A DNA stretch of 64,000 bases from Hysterangium stoloniferum (lineage: Eukaryota; Basidiomycota; Agaricomycetes; Hysterangiales; Hysterangiaceae), in NCBI GenBank assembly GCA_015178975.1, contig WHVD01000011.1, positions 992,001 to 1,056,000 on the forward strand, in the 5' to 3' direction. Within the stretch, counting starts at the first letter, position 1. Each line of letters begins with the position of its first letter. This document shows, in pieces, positions 1 through 12,039 of the stretch. The translations under genes and the position numbers were made by a program. Under the pieces are notes generated by a model, which worked only from the letters and a program-made list of their open reading frames with translations, did not search any database and was not told the origin of the DNA.

Positions 1-3000
1 TGACAACAAAGTTCTGTCGAAGATTTTGGATTGGCTCGATAGTGAGACACGCCGTCTTGGAATAGATGGATCTGTGAAGTATGTATTAGAACGACTTTTT
101 CAAGTGTCATTTTTACTGAAGGAAGCGCACTTAGTGGATCTGCCGCCCCGGCAAATCAATTTGTGTTGTTAAACTGGGGATGTATAATATATGTGGCCCT
201 TTTCAAGAAAGTCGAGATTGTGGAAGTGTCAGAAACCTTGTGCTCTCTCGCTCGCATCTTGGCATCGATGCTTGATGCATTAGTTGACGAAGCTTCCCAT
301 GCAAAGCCAGCCATGCGAAGAGGGGCAACGGTTCGTATGAGGCGTACTGTCCGAGAGGTATGATGCACGACTAATCGGGGGGTCCCACTCACCTGAAACC
401 CGTATCACAGAATCCAAGGATAATACAGAGTTTCATATCTGCGCAACTTTCAGCAGCCATGAACCTTTCTACGCCTTTGACCATCACGCCACTTTTAGGA
501 TTGACAATCGATGTAATTCTTCACCTCAAACCTCGGCGGGGGCAGTCTCGCTCGTATTTTAAAGATGTGGTTGGCTCAGTTAAGGTTCTCATACCCTTTC
601 TTCATGTGATAATTGTGTTTATTATCTCAACGCAGGTTGATATCTTAAATTTTTACTGCAATCATCTCTTAATGGCGAAAACACCAGTTCCGCATCACGC
701 CTCCGTGAGTATGAACACCCGGAAACAATTCGTAACTTATTAAATGGCACATTAGGTCGCCTTCAATGGTTTTATAACCGAATTCGTAACTGAGGAGGAT
801 ATGAAAATTCAGCTTCTTCCCGTGATTGAGAAAGCTTTCCTTCGCTCTCCCGAGAACGCTATGAGTGGTAAGTCGAACTATCAGAGCCAATGCAGCCTGA
901 CTTTATCCTATAATTTATAGTTGTTACGGATTTAATGGCTTCCTATTCCAGCCTCCTTACAACGGAAGCTTTCTCAAAATTCCTAACATCTATTTTAAAT
1001 GGCGCCAGATCGACAAACTCGTCGGTTCGACTTCAGTCCTGTCAGCTTTTTTCTGCTCTGGTGGGGCGGGAAAAGGGCGTTAGTTTCAATGTGTCAAAAG
1101 CTATTACTGAGATTCTTGCCTTGCCCAAGGCTAATAGAACCGCGGGGCCTGACCATCGCATAGCGCTATATGAAATGCTTCAAACCGTAGAATCCAATAA
1201 CGATGTTGCCCTACAACTCACTGATGCTATACCGGGGTTGATTGCCAAAGAAACAAATGATGTAGCCGCAAGTCTGCTGGCACGAACATTGTCCTCTCGG
1301 CTGTCATACCTCTTGCGAAATAACGTGACGCTTCAGCCTGACATTATCACTTTCATTTCCCGGGAGATGTCCAGTGCCAAACCAGGCGTTCGTAGGGCTT
1401 TCTGCAGTATTGCAGGAAACGCCTTGTGGGATCTTGATAACGTCTATACAGATGCTGCTCAACTTTTTGCTAGATCTCTCCAAGACGCCTTTGAGAATTG
1501 TTTGAAGACTGTATCAAGCAATCCGCTAAACTTGGCAGCAGGTCCACTAGAAGGTTATGTGGCACTAGCAGCGTTATTAGGACCTATGTCTCGCTTGGGG
1601 ATCCCTGACTATGGTGAGCTGATAATGTGGTACAAAAAAGTGACAATTCCAAGCTCAACATGTACACAGCCCTCCTCTTATCTCGCAATAGTGTCATACA
1701 GAGTATATTGACTATGACCATGACCAAACCTCACTTTCTACTGTGGCCAAAATGTTATCAAAAGCTCACCACGCTGGAAGAAGAGCAATGGCTATTACGT
1801 GCCCTGGATGCTTCACTCACTTGTTTCAGTACTGAGGTAGAGAAATCAGAAACTCTACGGTGAATTGTTCTCTTGTTGAGATTTAATTTGTTCTAATACC
1901 CTTCTCATACTCTCTCAGCGTCCAGTATGGCACCGCCTTCGTTTATGTCGCTGCTGATAGCAAAAATCTAGAGATTCGCAAGTCTTCCATCTCTTTCCTT
2001 CAGTCCCTCACCGTCCGATGCCCTCGCATACCCAACCTCATCGTCCATGATGCGTTGACGCAGAGATTCTCAAAATTGACCAGTCCAAATGCCGAGGAAA
2101 GTAGTGGGGTAATATTGCAAAGTCGTTTAAATGCTATCTTGGTAGCTAGTATAGGTGTATCTAATGATACGCCGCTAACCATTCGCGATGAGGATCTAGT
2201 GCGAAGCATTATCCTTGCTCATCATTCCGCGATCTGTGTGTCTCTTTGGGCTGCTTGGCATGTGCCCTAACTTATTATTATGATATTATAGGCGGTTCTT
2301 CACGATCCGTATGGATAGAAATGTGTCAACGGGCACAAATCGACCCACATCATCTCATTTCTCAGAGAATGGATAAGATATTGCCATTAGTTTGGAGAAA
2401 TTTGGATACTTTTATTAATGTATGTTTTCTTTACATGTATCTTTTACCCTTTAAATGACCCATTTTTATAGCCACCATCCGTCGTAAATGCGGGATATAG
2501 AGCCGTTACAACATTGGTCTTCGTCGCTGCAGCATTGGTTCTACCCCCACTATTAGAACAAATCCGTAATGATCTAGACCCAGCAGTTATTGGTAACATT
2601 GATATGGACGAGTACAGCATATGGAAAACACCTGAGGGTACTCCTTTCTTCGACGGTAAGAAATAAGTGTTTATTTAAAAGCTGTCGCTTATTTCTCGAA
2701 AGTTCTCTCAAAGAAAAAAGATGTCCCTGTTGAAAAAGGGAAGGACTCGGAGCTACGGAAGTGGGAAGCTGAACTACGAAAATCACTTGCGACCAAAAAA
2801 CCTCTGGGAGTCAATAACCTTTCTAAGCAGGATAAGGCTCTTGTCGAGGCGCAATTAGCAAAAGAAAACCAGATCCGTGCCAGGGTTGCATGCATTAAAA
2901 CGGATGCAGAACGTGGCCTCAGGCTAATAGACAGTATCGTTAGGACTGCCCCTCAGGAATTCAATCTTACGCTGTCCTCTATCACAACCCTCCTCATTTC

Positions 3001-6000
3001 CGGTGCAATTAAACATGGGGCGATTCTGCTTGATGCTACTGCTTTTGAGACATATGTGGTAAGTTATTTCTCTTTTACTGTGGTTCTACCATGATTGACG
3101 AAATAACAAGTCTCTCGCTGATGTGTGTTCAGAACGACTAGGCTCATTCCGGCGATGGATTGGTATCAGCACATTACGAAGCTTTGATGCTGATGGGATT
3201 CCTACCGAGCTCTGCATTGAGCCCATCGGAGGTGAGTCCCACAGTGACGTAATCATTTTTATTATTAGTTGACTCTGTTTAGAATTGATCCTTAGGGTTC
3301 TGTATCGCCTCCGTTCGTATGCCGAGCAAGTACCGTTTGATTCTGCCACGTATTCCTATGCAAGCCCGTTGATAAGCCATGTTATCACGACCGGCGCCAG
3401 ACATGCAACAGCTCCAAATGAAGCATTAGAACAAGTTTCCCTTGCTCTAGATTTTATTCGTTTCCACTGTGCCGAATGTAAGCCAGATTGCATAGACTTC
3501 CCGTCTGTACTAACGCAGTTTTCACAGTCACGGATAACGCGTATCCTAGGCGAGATACGTTACATAATTTGATCTATATCATTCGATTTTATCCCCAGCT
3601 TGCGCAGGCATCTGTACCATCTTTAGTTGATCTCGGGGAGGCGATTCATCTTTCAGCTAGTCGCGAGGAAACTGAAATCTTGATCAAAGGGACTTTATTT
3701 CAAGAGATATTCGTTAGAAACGGGTGTTTGCAAACGCTACAGGTGATAATTAAGCAGCAAAATACTGTTCTTTGTCTGAATCCTTTCTCTCAAGACCTTC
3801 GATCTGACAGATCTTGATTGGTCCCCGGAGCTCTGGATTGCTTGTCACGATGATGATGAACAGTGCTCGAGACTAGCTCGCCATATCTGGGACGACAATG
3901 GTTTCGATGTACCCGAAGATTACGTGAAAGATCTATTACCGTTACTCGGTCCGTGCAGAAAATCTCTTGAAGTTGTTTCCACGCCTCACTCATACGATAT
4001 AGCACATGAACACGCATATGTGCGCAGTAGTTGTTCATACGCCCTCGCACAAGCTGCTGCAGCATTGCCTCAGTCAACCGCGACCCTTATAAACTCTTTG
4101 CAAGACTTTTTCCGGGAGAAGGTAACAACCGTAATTGAAATTGAGATCAACTTTATTGAACACATTTTCAACAGGCTAAGATACTAGCGCCTGAGTTTGA
4201 CGAATTTGTATGCGACTCTCCAATGTTGTGATCGTGCGAAATCTTACTTGTCCATACCCATAGGGCATGGTAATTGCTGCAACTCTGGAACGAGCAGATC
4301 CTTGGCCAGCTCGCCTCGCAATAGCTAGCACTTTTGAGGCACTTTCGCATATTTTCCCCGATGATGCTGTGCCCTCATTTTTCCGCTTTTTGCTCTCAAA
4401 TGAGGTGCTGGGTGACCGCCACGAAGATGTCCGCAGAGGCCTGTTGGCAGCTGGAACGGCTGTTCTTGACCTCCATGGCCCTTCAAATCTTGTCGAGCTT
4501 ATCTCAATGTTCGAGGCAAATTTACTGACGGCTAGCACCTCAGAGACTGAGGATTTTGTCAAGGAAGCTGTAGTCATCCTATTTGGTCGATTGGCACGTC
4601 ACTTGGATAAGAGCGACGATCGTATCCCGAAGGTGGTTGACAAGCTTGTGGATGCATTGGCGACTCCTGCAGAATCAGTACACATTGCTGTGTCGGATTG
4701 CCTTGGACCTTTGGTTAGAATGATGAAAAGCGATACCCCAACTTTGGTCGATACTCTATTCCACGACATGCTCAATGCAAACAAGTACGCTGTGCGTCGA
4801 GGAGCTGCTTACGGCCTTGCAGGTGTCATAAGAGGGCTTGGTATTTCTGCCATGAAGGAATTCGATATTATCCGGCGGCTGCGGGAACCTCTCGAAAGTA
4901 AGGAGAAGGATCGTGCCCGAGATAAAAATGGTAGGGATGCACGCGCTAAAGCACGTGAAGGTGCAATGATTGCTGTCGAAACATTCTCAGCAACGCTTGG
5001 ACGACTTTTCGAGCCGTATATACCGCAGCTCGTGCCATATCTCCTTACTTCATTTGGAGACACTGAACTACGTGTTAGAGATGCCACTCAAGCCGCGGCG
5101 AAAGTAATTATGCGTAACTTGTCGGCTTATGGCGTCAAGCTTCTCCTGCCTTCTTTGCTATCAGGCTTGGAAGAGAGCAATTGGCGAACAAAGAAAGGCT
5201 CTATAGACCTCCTTGGTTCCATGGCCTTCTGCGCGCCTACCCAGCTCTCCATATCATTGCCGACGATTATTCCAAGATTGACTGGGGTTCTAACTGACTC
5301 TTCTAGTCAGGTTGAAGCAGCAGCCAAAAAAAGCTTAGAACAGTTTGGCGAAGTTATTAGCAATCCAGAAATTCAGTCATTAGTCTCAGTTCTTTTGAGG
5401 GCACTTGCACATCCTGAAAAGGCTCCAGCTGCCCTAAATGCTTTGCTCAAAATGTCGTTCGCCCATTACATTGATTCCTCTTCGTTGGCACTGGTGTGTT
5501 TTTTTTTTACATATTTCCTCTAGATTCATTAACATGTCAACAAGGTGATGCCTATTGTCGAACGTGGCTTGCGCGAACGTAGTTCAGATACTAAGCGAAA
5601 GGCGGCGCGTATTGTTGGGAATATGTCTTCACTGACAGATCCCAAAGATTTTGTTCCTTATTTGTCCCGTCTTCTCCCCTTGGTGCATGTTTGTCTTGTT
5701 GATCCTGTCCCGGAGGCAAGAGCAACTGCTGCCAAAGCACTCGGAACCTTAGTGGAACGATTGGGCGAAGCCCACTTTCCCGATCTTGTGCCAGGTCTTC
5801 TTAGGACGCTCAAAGCCGAGACGTCGGGCGTCGATAGACAAGGCGCAGCTCAAGGTTTAAGTGAAGTGCTGGCTGGTCTAGGAATGGAACGTATGGAGGG
5901 CCTTTTGCCGGATATCATAACGAATGCAAGTAGTCCCAGATCCCACGTTAAGGAAGGATTCATGTCTTTGCTTGTATTCTTGCCCGCCACGTTTGGTGTG

Positions 6001-8776
6001 CGTTTCCAACCTCACCTACCCAAGATAATCCAACCCATTTTGGGAGGATTAGCTGATGCTGAAGAGGTGGTTCGTGAAACAGCGTTAAAGGCAGGCAGGA
6101 TGATTATCGTGAATTATTCCCATCGAGCTATTGATCTTCTTTTACCCGAGCTCGAACAAGGCATGTTTGATTCTTCTTGGAGAATTCGAGTAAGTCTTGG
6201 TCGAATTCAGCTCCTGACATATGTTCACTCTTTACAGCAATCGTCGGTGACCTTAATTGGAGAGTTACTTTTCAAACTTGCAGGTATCAGTGGCAAGAAC
6301 GAAATCGAAGAGGAGGAGTTAGCAGACGCCACAGTGGCGGATAATTCGCGTCGAATACTCACGGACACTCTTGGCCACGATCGTCGAAACCGTATATTGT
6401 CGTCTTTGTATGTTGTTCGTCAGGACGGTGTCAGCACAGTTCGACAAGCTTCAATACATGTTTGGAAAGCTTTGGTACAAAACACACCCCGAACAGGTAA
6501 GCCTTTTTGGGAGTGAGAGTAACGAGAAGACTGATTTATTTTGCTCTCTTTCCTCTAACTCAGTTCGTGAAATTCTGGGCTCGATAACTGGCCAAATTGT
6601 ATCTCTTATTGCCAATCCTGGATTTGAACAACAAGAAGTAGGTCATGTAGACTGCCAACATTAGTCTGGCTCATCTTTCTCATCTTTCTTTGCCCACCCA
6701 GACGGCTGCACGTACGGTAGCAGAGCTATGTCGAAAATTCGGTGAAAAGCTGTTAGCAGAACTTCTCTCACTTTTACACACCAGCTCTCTATCAAGTGAT
6801 GACCGGACACGCGAGGGTGTTTGCATGGCCCTCAGTGAAATACTGTGCGTATATATTTTACTTTCAGTTACTTATTGTATATACCGCTATAATACAGGGA
6901 AAACACCACAGAAGGCCAACGTGAAGGTCATGAAGAGGAGCTCATTTCAATGGTTAGACGTGCTTTGGTTGACGATGCCTCCATTGTGAGATCGGCGGCG
7001 GCTAGAGCCTTTGATGTACTTCAAGAAGCCTTTGGTGCGAAAGCTATCGATGAAACTATACCTACACTCTTGGGAGCCCTTCGCAACCCAGGAGAGAGCT
7101 CCGCGACTGCCTTGCAGGCTTTAAGAGAAGTCATGAATGTCATTGCTGTTCTTGCTTGGTCGCATAAGGAGCCATCATTAACTTAGTCTGTTTCAGGTCC
7201 GTGCCAATGTGGTCTTCCCCATCCTCATACCAGCCCTCATCGCAAAGCCAATTTCTTCATTTAATGCACGAGCCTTGTCAACACTGGTCACCGTTGCTGG
7301 TGGCGCCCTGTATAAGCGAATCAATGATATCTTGGAGGCACTAGTTGCATCCTTGGAAACGGAGCTGGATGATGAACTTCGTGGCGATATCAATGAAGCT
7401 GTCCGAGCCCTCCTAGGTTCTATATCCGATGACGATGGTCTGCACGTATTGATGATGCTCTTACTTAGATGGTTTGTCGTTTCCTCATCATTTTGCTTCT
7501 CGCTAATAGATCCGTTAGGGCCAAGGATCCGATACCCGCTCGCCGTATATCTGCGATGAGGCTGCTTGCTGTTTTCTGCGAGGAAACAGAAATGGATATC
7601 ACTTGTCGACCTGAATGGATTCGTTGTTTGGTGGCATCATTAGATGATCGACAATTGGATGTCGCAGAAGAGACCTGGAAAGCATTGGACGTGTTTGTCA
7701 AGTCGATATCCAAAGAAGACTTGGAAAGTCTAGTTATTCCATTACACCGAACGTTGGAATCGACAGGAGTTGCAGGTTTGACTGTTCCTGGATTGAGTCT
7801 GCCTAAAGGACCTCAGCCATTGGTTCCTATCATCTTGGCCGGCCTACTTTCAGGGACTAACGAGCAGCAAGAGCACGCCGCTTATGCTATTGGTGACCTT
7901 ACCAACCGGACGGATGAGCAGGCTATTAAGCCTTTTGTTGTCCCATTGACTGGCGCGTTGATCCGTGTCGCAACACAATCCGCGACGCATCCGCCGCCAG
8001 TTAAGGTCGCCATTTTATCTGCTTTAACGACTATGTTAGAAAAGATCCCACAATTCGTGAAGCCATTTTTCCCGCAATTGCAGAGGACTTTCGTCAAGGC
8101 CACGTCAGATCCTTCAAGTTTCGGCGTGCGTACCAAAGCGGCAACCGCACTTGGTGCGCTCATGGCGTCGCAACCAAGGGTGGACCCCTTAGTCACTGAA
8201 CTGTATGTGTGTAACTTGCAAACGGCTTGATATGTCCTGATGTTTAATCATTCTAGTATATCTGGCGCCAAGTCGAATGAGGAGATTATCGCGGCATCCT
8301 TAGTTCTCGCACTTGCTAATGTTGCCAAAAGTGCGTCCAATCATCTTGGCGATGGATCAAAAGCAGGTGCCGCGGAGCTCATCGTAGATGCTTTCCGCGA
8401 GAACCACGACGGTAGATACACACAACAGTCTTGACACTTCACCTTCTGACCCACGCTTGTCTCAGAACACTTTGTGCAGGCTGTAGCCTCGCTATTTGCC
8501 AACTTGGCAGCCTTTCCAGAGCTGTTACGACCGATCGTGCAGACACACCTGATTGAAGCCGGCCCCAGCATGTTGACGAGTCACATCATCAGAACGTGTG
8601 TTGAAGACGCCCCCGAATTATTCTACACACTTTCCTGCGTGCCATTGATTTTGAAAAAGATCCAGTTGTGTATTGCTGAAAATCCATCAATCAGTCGGCC
8701 TGCCAGAGAGGCGAAGGAACTGATGAAAACGACCCATCCTTATGCTAATGACGATGATTTACAATCGTTACTGTAG
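1..8776 (+). CDS. GCN1: eIF2-alpha kinase activator GCN1, 5'-partial
   Basis: Giant HEAT-repeat protein that binds ribosomes and hands the uncharged-tRNA signal to the eIF2-alpha kinase Gcn2. The window opens inside an exon; after a first intron the reading continues with a segment containing APANQFVLLNW, which in the family lies near residue 100, so about 100 codons are missing upstream. The gene is cut by many short introns up to about 4.27 kb, then runs in long exons. The best conserved part is the eEF3-like HEAT region at about 4.6-6.2 kb (motifs AAYGLAGVIRGLG, LRVRDATQAAAKVIM, NWRTKKGSIDLLG), followed by the C-terminal HEAT part known in yeast to bind the RWD domain of Gcn2. The stop is at 8774-8776. 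One 48-nt intron (6190-6237) is in frame and stopless. Identification is firm; inner exon borders are only partly checked. Confidence 0.95.
6190..6237 (+). other. GCN1: GCN1 intron, 48 nt, in frame and without stop
   Basis: Donor GTAAGT and acceptor TTTACAG flank 48 nt, a multiple of three with no stop codon. Splicing joins SSWRIR to QSSVTLIGELLF, matching the continuous family sequence, so it is an intron. If kept, it would add 16 residues without changing the frame. Confidence 0.8.
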
Positions 8777-8835
8777 TTTTCAATGTGTACACATTACAAA
8801 ATAAGACATGTTTAGTATTTATGAAGTACTTTCCC

Positions 8836-10249
8836 CTATGCTTTGACGCTTAAAGCATCAACAATTGCAATAAGGGCTGGGTTCCCACCTAATCTCTCAA
8901 TCTCCTCCCTAGCCTGACGTTCGAGATTATTGAGAACTTGTAGAGTATATTCAAATGACTTTGTGTGATCCCGCATATAATCAACGACATAGCGCTTGGT
9001 AGTTGGTGTTGCGGGGCGTTTTTGTAGAACGTCTAATAAGAGTACAAGTATAAGCTGTCAAGTAGGTGTGTAGACATATTCAAAGACGTACTCAGAACCC
9101 TTCGATTCGTCACATCCGCGCGGACAGAATGGACGACGGGGAAAGAGAATTTACCCTCAGTCAAATCTTCGGCGAACCCTTTATTAGACTCGTACTGGAG
9201 AATCAAATGAGCGAACTGCCTGCGGATGCCAGTAAATGATGCATACCTCCGAGGACTGAAGGTTCATATAGTCATCGCGAATCTGAAAGTAGATGCTGAT
9301 GAGGTTCACCAGTGGGACATAATCGCTGTGGTAGACAGGTCTGCAGGCGCACCGGGGGACTCTAATGAAACCCACTTACACGGATGATGAGCTTTTGGCC
9401 ATCATGAGTTTAATTGCAATACGGAAGAGGCCGCCGGTCTCTGAGGGACGGTCAGTTTTTCGCAAGAGATCGGAAACCAAGGGGGGGACAAACTGTTGTT
9501 GACCATATGGATGTATTCTTCCTCGGTGGGACATGTGAGATTATCTCGCCATAGGAGATCCAACCCCTGGCCGCGATGCAAATTCAGCAGTTCATCTAAA
9601 GGGTTCGTATTGTCAGTGATAATAACAGATATGTCCCGGAGATACTTGCCAGTGACGAAACGTTCCAGCTCACTATTCATGCTCTCGGCATGTGGCGGCA
9701 TATCCCTCAATACAAATAGCTCCTTGTACGCCAGGAAGTACACATAATTCGCGCTGTTGATTGTCTGAGGTATGCCATATATCTTATGGGTAACTGTCGG
9801 GGCGTGTAGATCAGACAGGAGGGCGACGACGTGGAACAAGCAACGCAAACGTGCCTGGCTGTCCTCTTCGCAGCTGGGAGTCGTCCTCCACATCGTCCAT
9901 CCTGGGGTGCAACACAAAGGAAGAATTAGCTCGTCGCAAAAAAGGGCGGGGGGCGGAACGCACATGAGACTCGCGCTATGAAGCATGCTCACGACCGAGG
10001 CTATCACATTGACGGTGTCCTCGGGGACCTTCAACCACAAGTTGAATGCCTGGATCATCTTCTTGCGTATTTCTTTGCCCGAGGCTGACGTGAGGTATGT
10101 AAACGGCTCCACCAAGGCCTAAACGCTGCTCAGCATACGCCCGAGACGATAGAGTTAGATGAACTGACAGTTTCATTGTCAGGACGCCACCACGAATCTG
10201 GACTCGAATCCGAAAGGCGTTGAAGAAAGTTGTCGTAGGCTGCAGCCAT
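8836..10249 (-). CDS. BTS1: geranylgeranyl diphosphate synthase
   Basis: Trans-prenyltransferase making the C20 donor GGPP for Rab/Rho prenylation and for terpenoids. The spliced protein has the first Asp-rich motif DDVED followed by RRGQP, then [11 protein letters not shown], the block [31 protein letters not shown], and the second motif as [11 protein letters not shown], typical of fungal GGPP synthases. Start ATG 10247-10249 gives MAAAYDNF; exon 1 is 10169-10249. Further exons read: 9964-10118, 9855-9901, 9650-9793, 9494-9595, 9380-9440 and 9247-9340, then more down to TAG at 8836-8838. Two of its introns use GC donors (9794-9854 and 9596-9649) and one is only 39 nt (9341-9379). No terpene or carotenoid genes lie beside it, which favours the general prenylation role. 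Confidence 0.93.
9596..9649 (-). other. BTS1: GC-AG intron, 54 nt, stopless, in GGPP synthase
   Basis: Donor ACTG|GCAAGT and acceptor CCTTTAG. Splicing joins RFVT to [11 protein letters not shown], the uninterrupted family sequence. The nearby GT (3 codons earlier) would put the next exon out of frame with an immediate stop. The 54 nt carry no stop, so retention would insert 18 residues. Confidence 0.82.
9794..9854 (-). other. BTS1: GC-AG intron, 61 nt, in GGPP synthase
   Basis: Donor CCAG|GCACGT and acceptor CCGACAG. Splicing restores RRGQPVTHKIYG, strongly conserved in the family. The only GT close by gives a frameshift and stop. Retention would shift the frame. Confidence 0.85.
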
Positions 10250-10610
10250 GATCGTTGTTGTTAGAAGGTGCTGCGATCGTCGGTTGTAAAAAACTGGTTG
10301 TTCCCCAGTATGAAGCTCATGTTTTATAAAGCTTATGCGTAGTAAATTTCAATAAGGGCTATTTTTATGAAGTAATTAGGAGGTGATGGTACAGTATTTA
10401 TATAATTAGGTCGGGTATGCCTCTTTTGGATAATACTGAATCAAGTAGCCTAATTCTTTTAGGGATGATCACCCCAAACTCGCCAGTCATATTGGTCACT
10501 TGGCACTTAGACAACTTGGTGCCCACGTAGATCTATAAAGATATATATTTATCCAATGGCCCAAAAAAAATAAAGAAGTGAGCGAGTAAATTGACACAGA
10601 TCACCTCCCG
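10250..10610. other. intergenic, upstream of GGPP synthase
   Basis: AT-rich spacer between the GGPP synthase start and the 3' end of the ketopantoate hydroxymethyltransferase gene. It must hold the GGPP synthase promoter and the neighbour's 3' UTR. No clear motif or gene was seen. Confidence 0.6.
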
Positions 10611-11628
10611 TTAATTGAACTCTCCCTCACACAACCTGAGATATTCATTCCACTCAGCCTCTGGCATGTCGTACCCTTCCGTCTTAGGATTAGGAAAAGT
10701 ACCGGTCTGAACAGCTTCGATGTATGCCTTGACGCCTTCATTGGCTGCAATGCCCAGTTCTGCGAATCTCCTGACAAATTTGGCTTGATGGCCTGTCCAT
10801 GCTCCCATCGCGTCGTCCCAAACAAGAACCTGGCCTGAACACCCCGGACCTGCGCCGATTCCAATAGTAGGTATCTGCAGCGTCTCGGTAATATGGGAAG
10901 CCAGAGCGTGTGGAACTGCTTCCAACACAATTCCCCATGCACCAGCGTTCTGAAGACCTTTGGCAGCCCGCAGAAGATGGAGAGCGGACTTGGCATCCCT
11001 TCCCTGAATCTTGTAGCCCGACAGCGAAACATGGCGTTGTGGAAGGAGGCCAATGTGTGCCATCACGGGAATACCGACAGACGTGAGTGTTTGAACGGTG
11101 GGGATGATTTCAAGGCCGCCTTCGAGTTTGACAGACTCGACGCCTCCCTCCTGTATTAAGCGGACGGCATTTCGGACGGCATCGGCAGGCGAGGAAAGAT
11201 AGGTGCCAAAGGGCATGTCTGCCACGAGGAACGGCGTTTTCGCACCTCGGCCCACGGCTTTACAATGATGAATCATCTCATCCAACGTCAACCGGGTCGT
11301 GGAATCGTACCCCAGACAGACCTGGGCGAGAGAGTCACCGACAAGACAAATGTCGACGGTGTTCTTCTCGCATTGCCGGGCGGTTGGAAAATCGTAGGCT
11401 GTCAAAACTGTAATTGGGGATCGTTTGGACTGCATCGCACGGAGGCGTTGTATTGTCATCTTTTTGGGGGCCTGAGCTGATAGACGAAATTAAATGAGCC
11501 AAAATGGGCCATGAGTATAGGAAGAGGGACATACCGACATGATTGACGAACTCGGGCCTCACACTCATGGACCGGGTGAGAGTCGAGGTAATAAAGCGAG
11601 TCTTTGTGGTTTGTAGACAACGCAGCAT
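10611..11628 (-). CDS. ECM31: 3-methyl-2-oxobutanoate hydroxymethyltransferase, mitochondrial
   Basis: PanB-type enzyme: transfers a hydroxymethyl group from methylenetetrahydrofolate to alpha-ketoisovalerate to give ketopantoate, the first step to pantothenate and CoA. Two exons, 11535-11628 and 10611-11476, with a 58-nt intron, give 319 residues. The first exon begins MLRCLQTTKTRF, rich in Arg, Ser and Thr with no acidic residue at the start, a likely mitochondrial presequence. The core shows TAYDFPTA, the metal-binding VGDSLAQ, DMPFGTY, VKLEGG, AHIGLLPQ and the block TIGIGAGPGCSGQVLVWDD. An in-frame ATG further upstream exists, but this start gives the better presequence. It shares a 411-bp upstream region with the divergent CFEM gene. 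Confidence 0.95.
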
Positions 11629-12039
11629 GACGGAAGGAAAGCAAGACCTGACTTGATCGCCATGGTTCAAGGGAAGGAACCTGAAGGCCCGGATTGCCCG
11701 GATACAGCATACGAGGCAACCGGGCAGTGGAAGGTACATGCATGCACATGCAGCAATGGGCGCGGGGCCAGTTAGAAGCGGGATCTTAGGGATGGCGTAA
11801 ACCAGGATCCGGTCAGGAGTGTGGTTGACAAAGCTAGGCGCTTGACACAATTATAAAAGAATATACTCTATTCTATATTAGATTGTCCTTTGACTGAAAC
11901 TCGAAATAAAGCAAGCCAGTGCGTCGGTTGCAAGTGTCAATGTTGATTGGTTCGGGTTCGCCCACAACCACTGACTGCCCACCCCCGTGTGAGTGTCCAA
12001 TCTCACACCCTTGCTTCCAGCTTCCAACAGACTATACCA
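11629..12039. promoter_or_regulatory. shared upstream region of the PanB and CFEM genes
   Basis: The two genes diverge from here, so both promoters must lie in these 411 bp. An AT-rich stretch is seen near 11850-11885. No strong TATA box or palindrome was recognised. Confidence 0.5.

Noticed and set aside
8836..11628. A terpene or carotenoid gene cluster around GGPP synthase
   Set aside because: Neighbours are GCN1 and a pantothenate enzyme; no cyclase, P450 or phytoene synthase is present.
11335..11850. Longer N-terminus for the PanB gene reading upstream to 11850
   Set aside because: The added part is not conserved-looking and would bury the good mitochondrial presequence starting at 11628.
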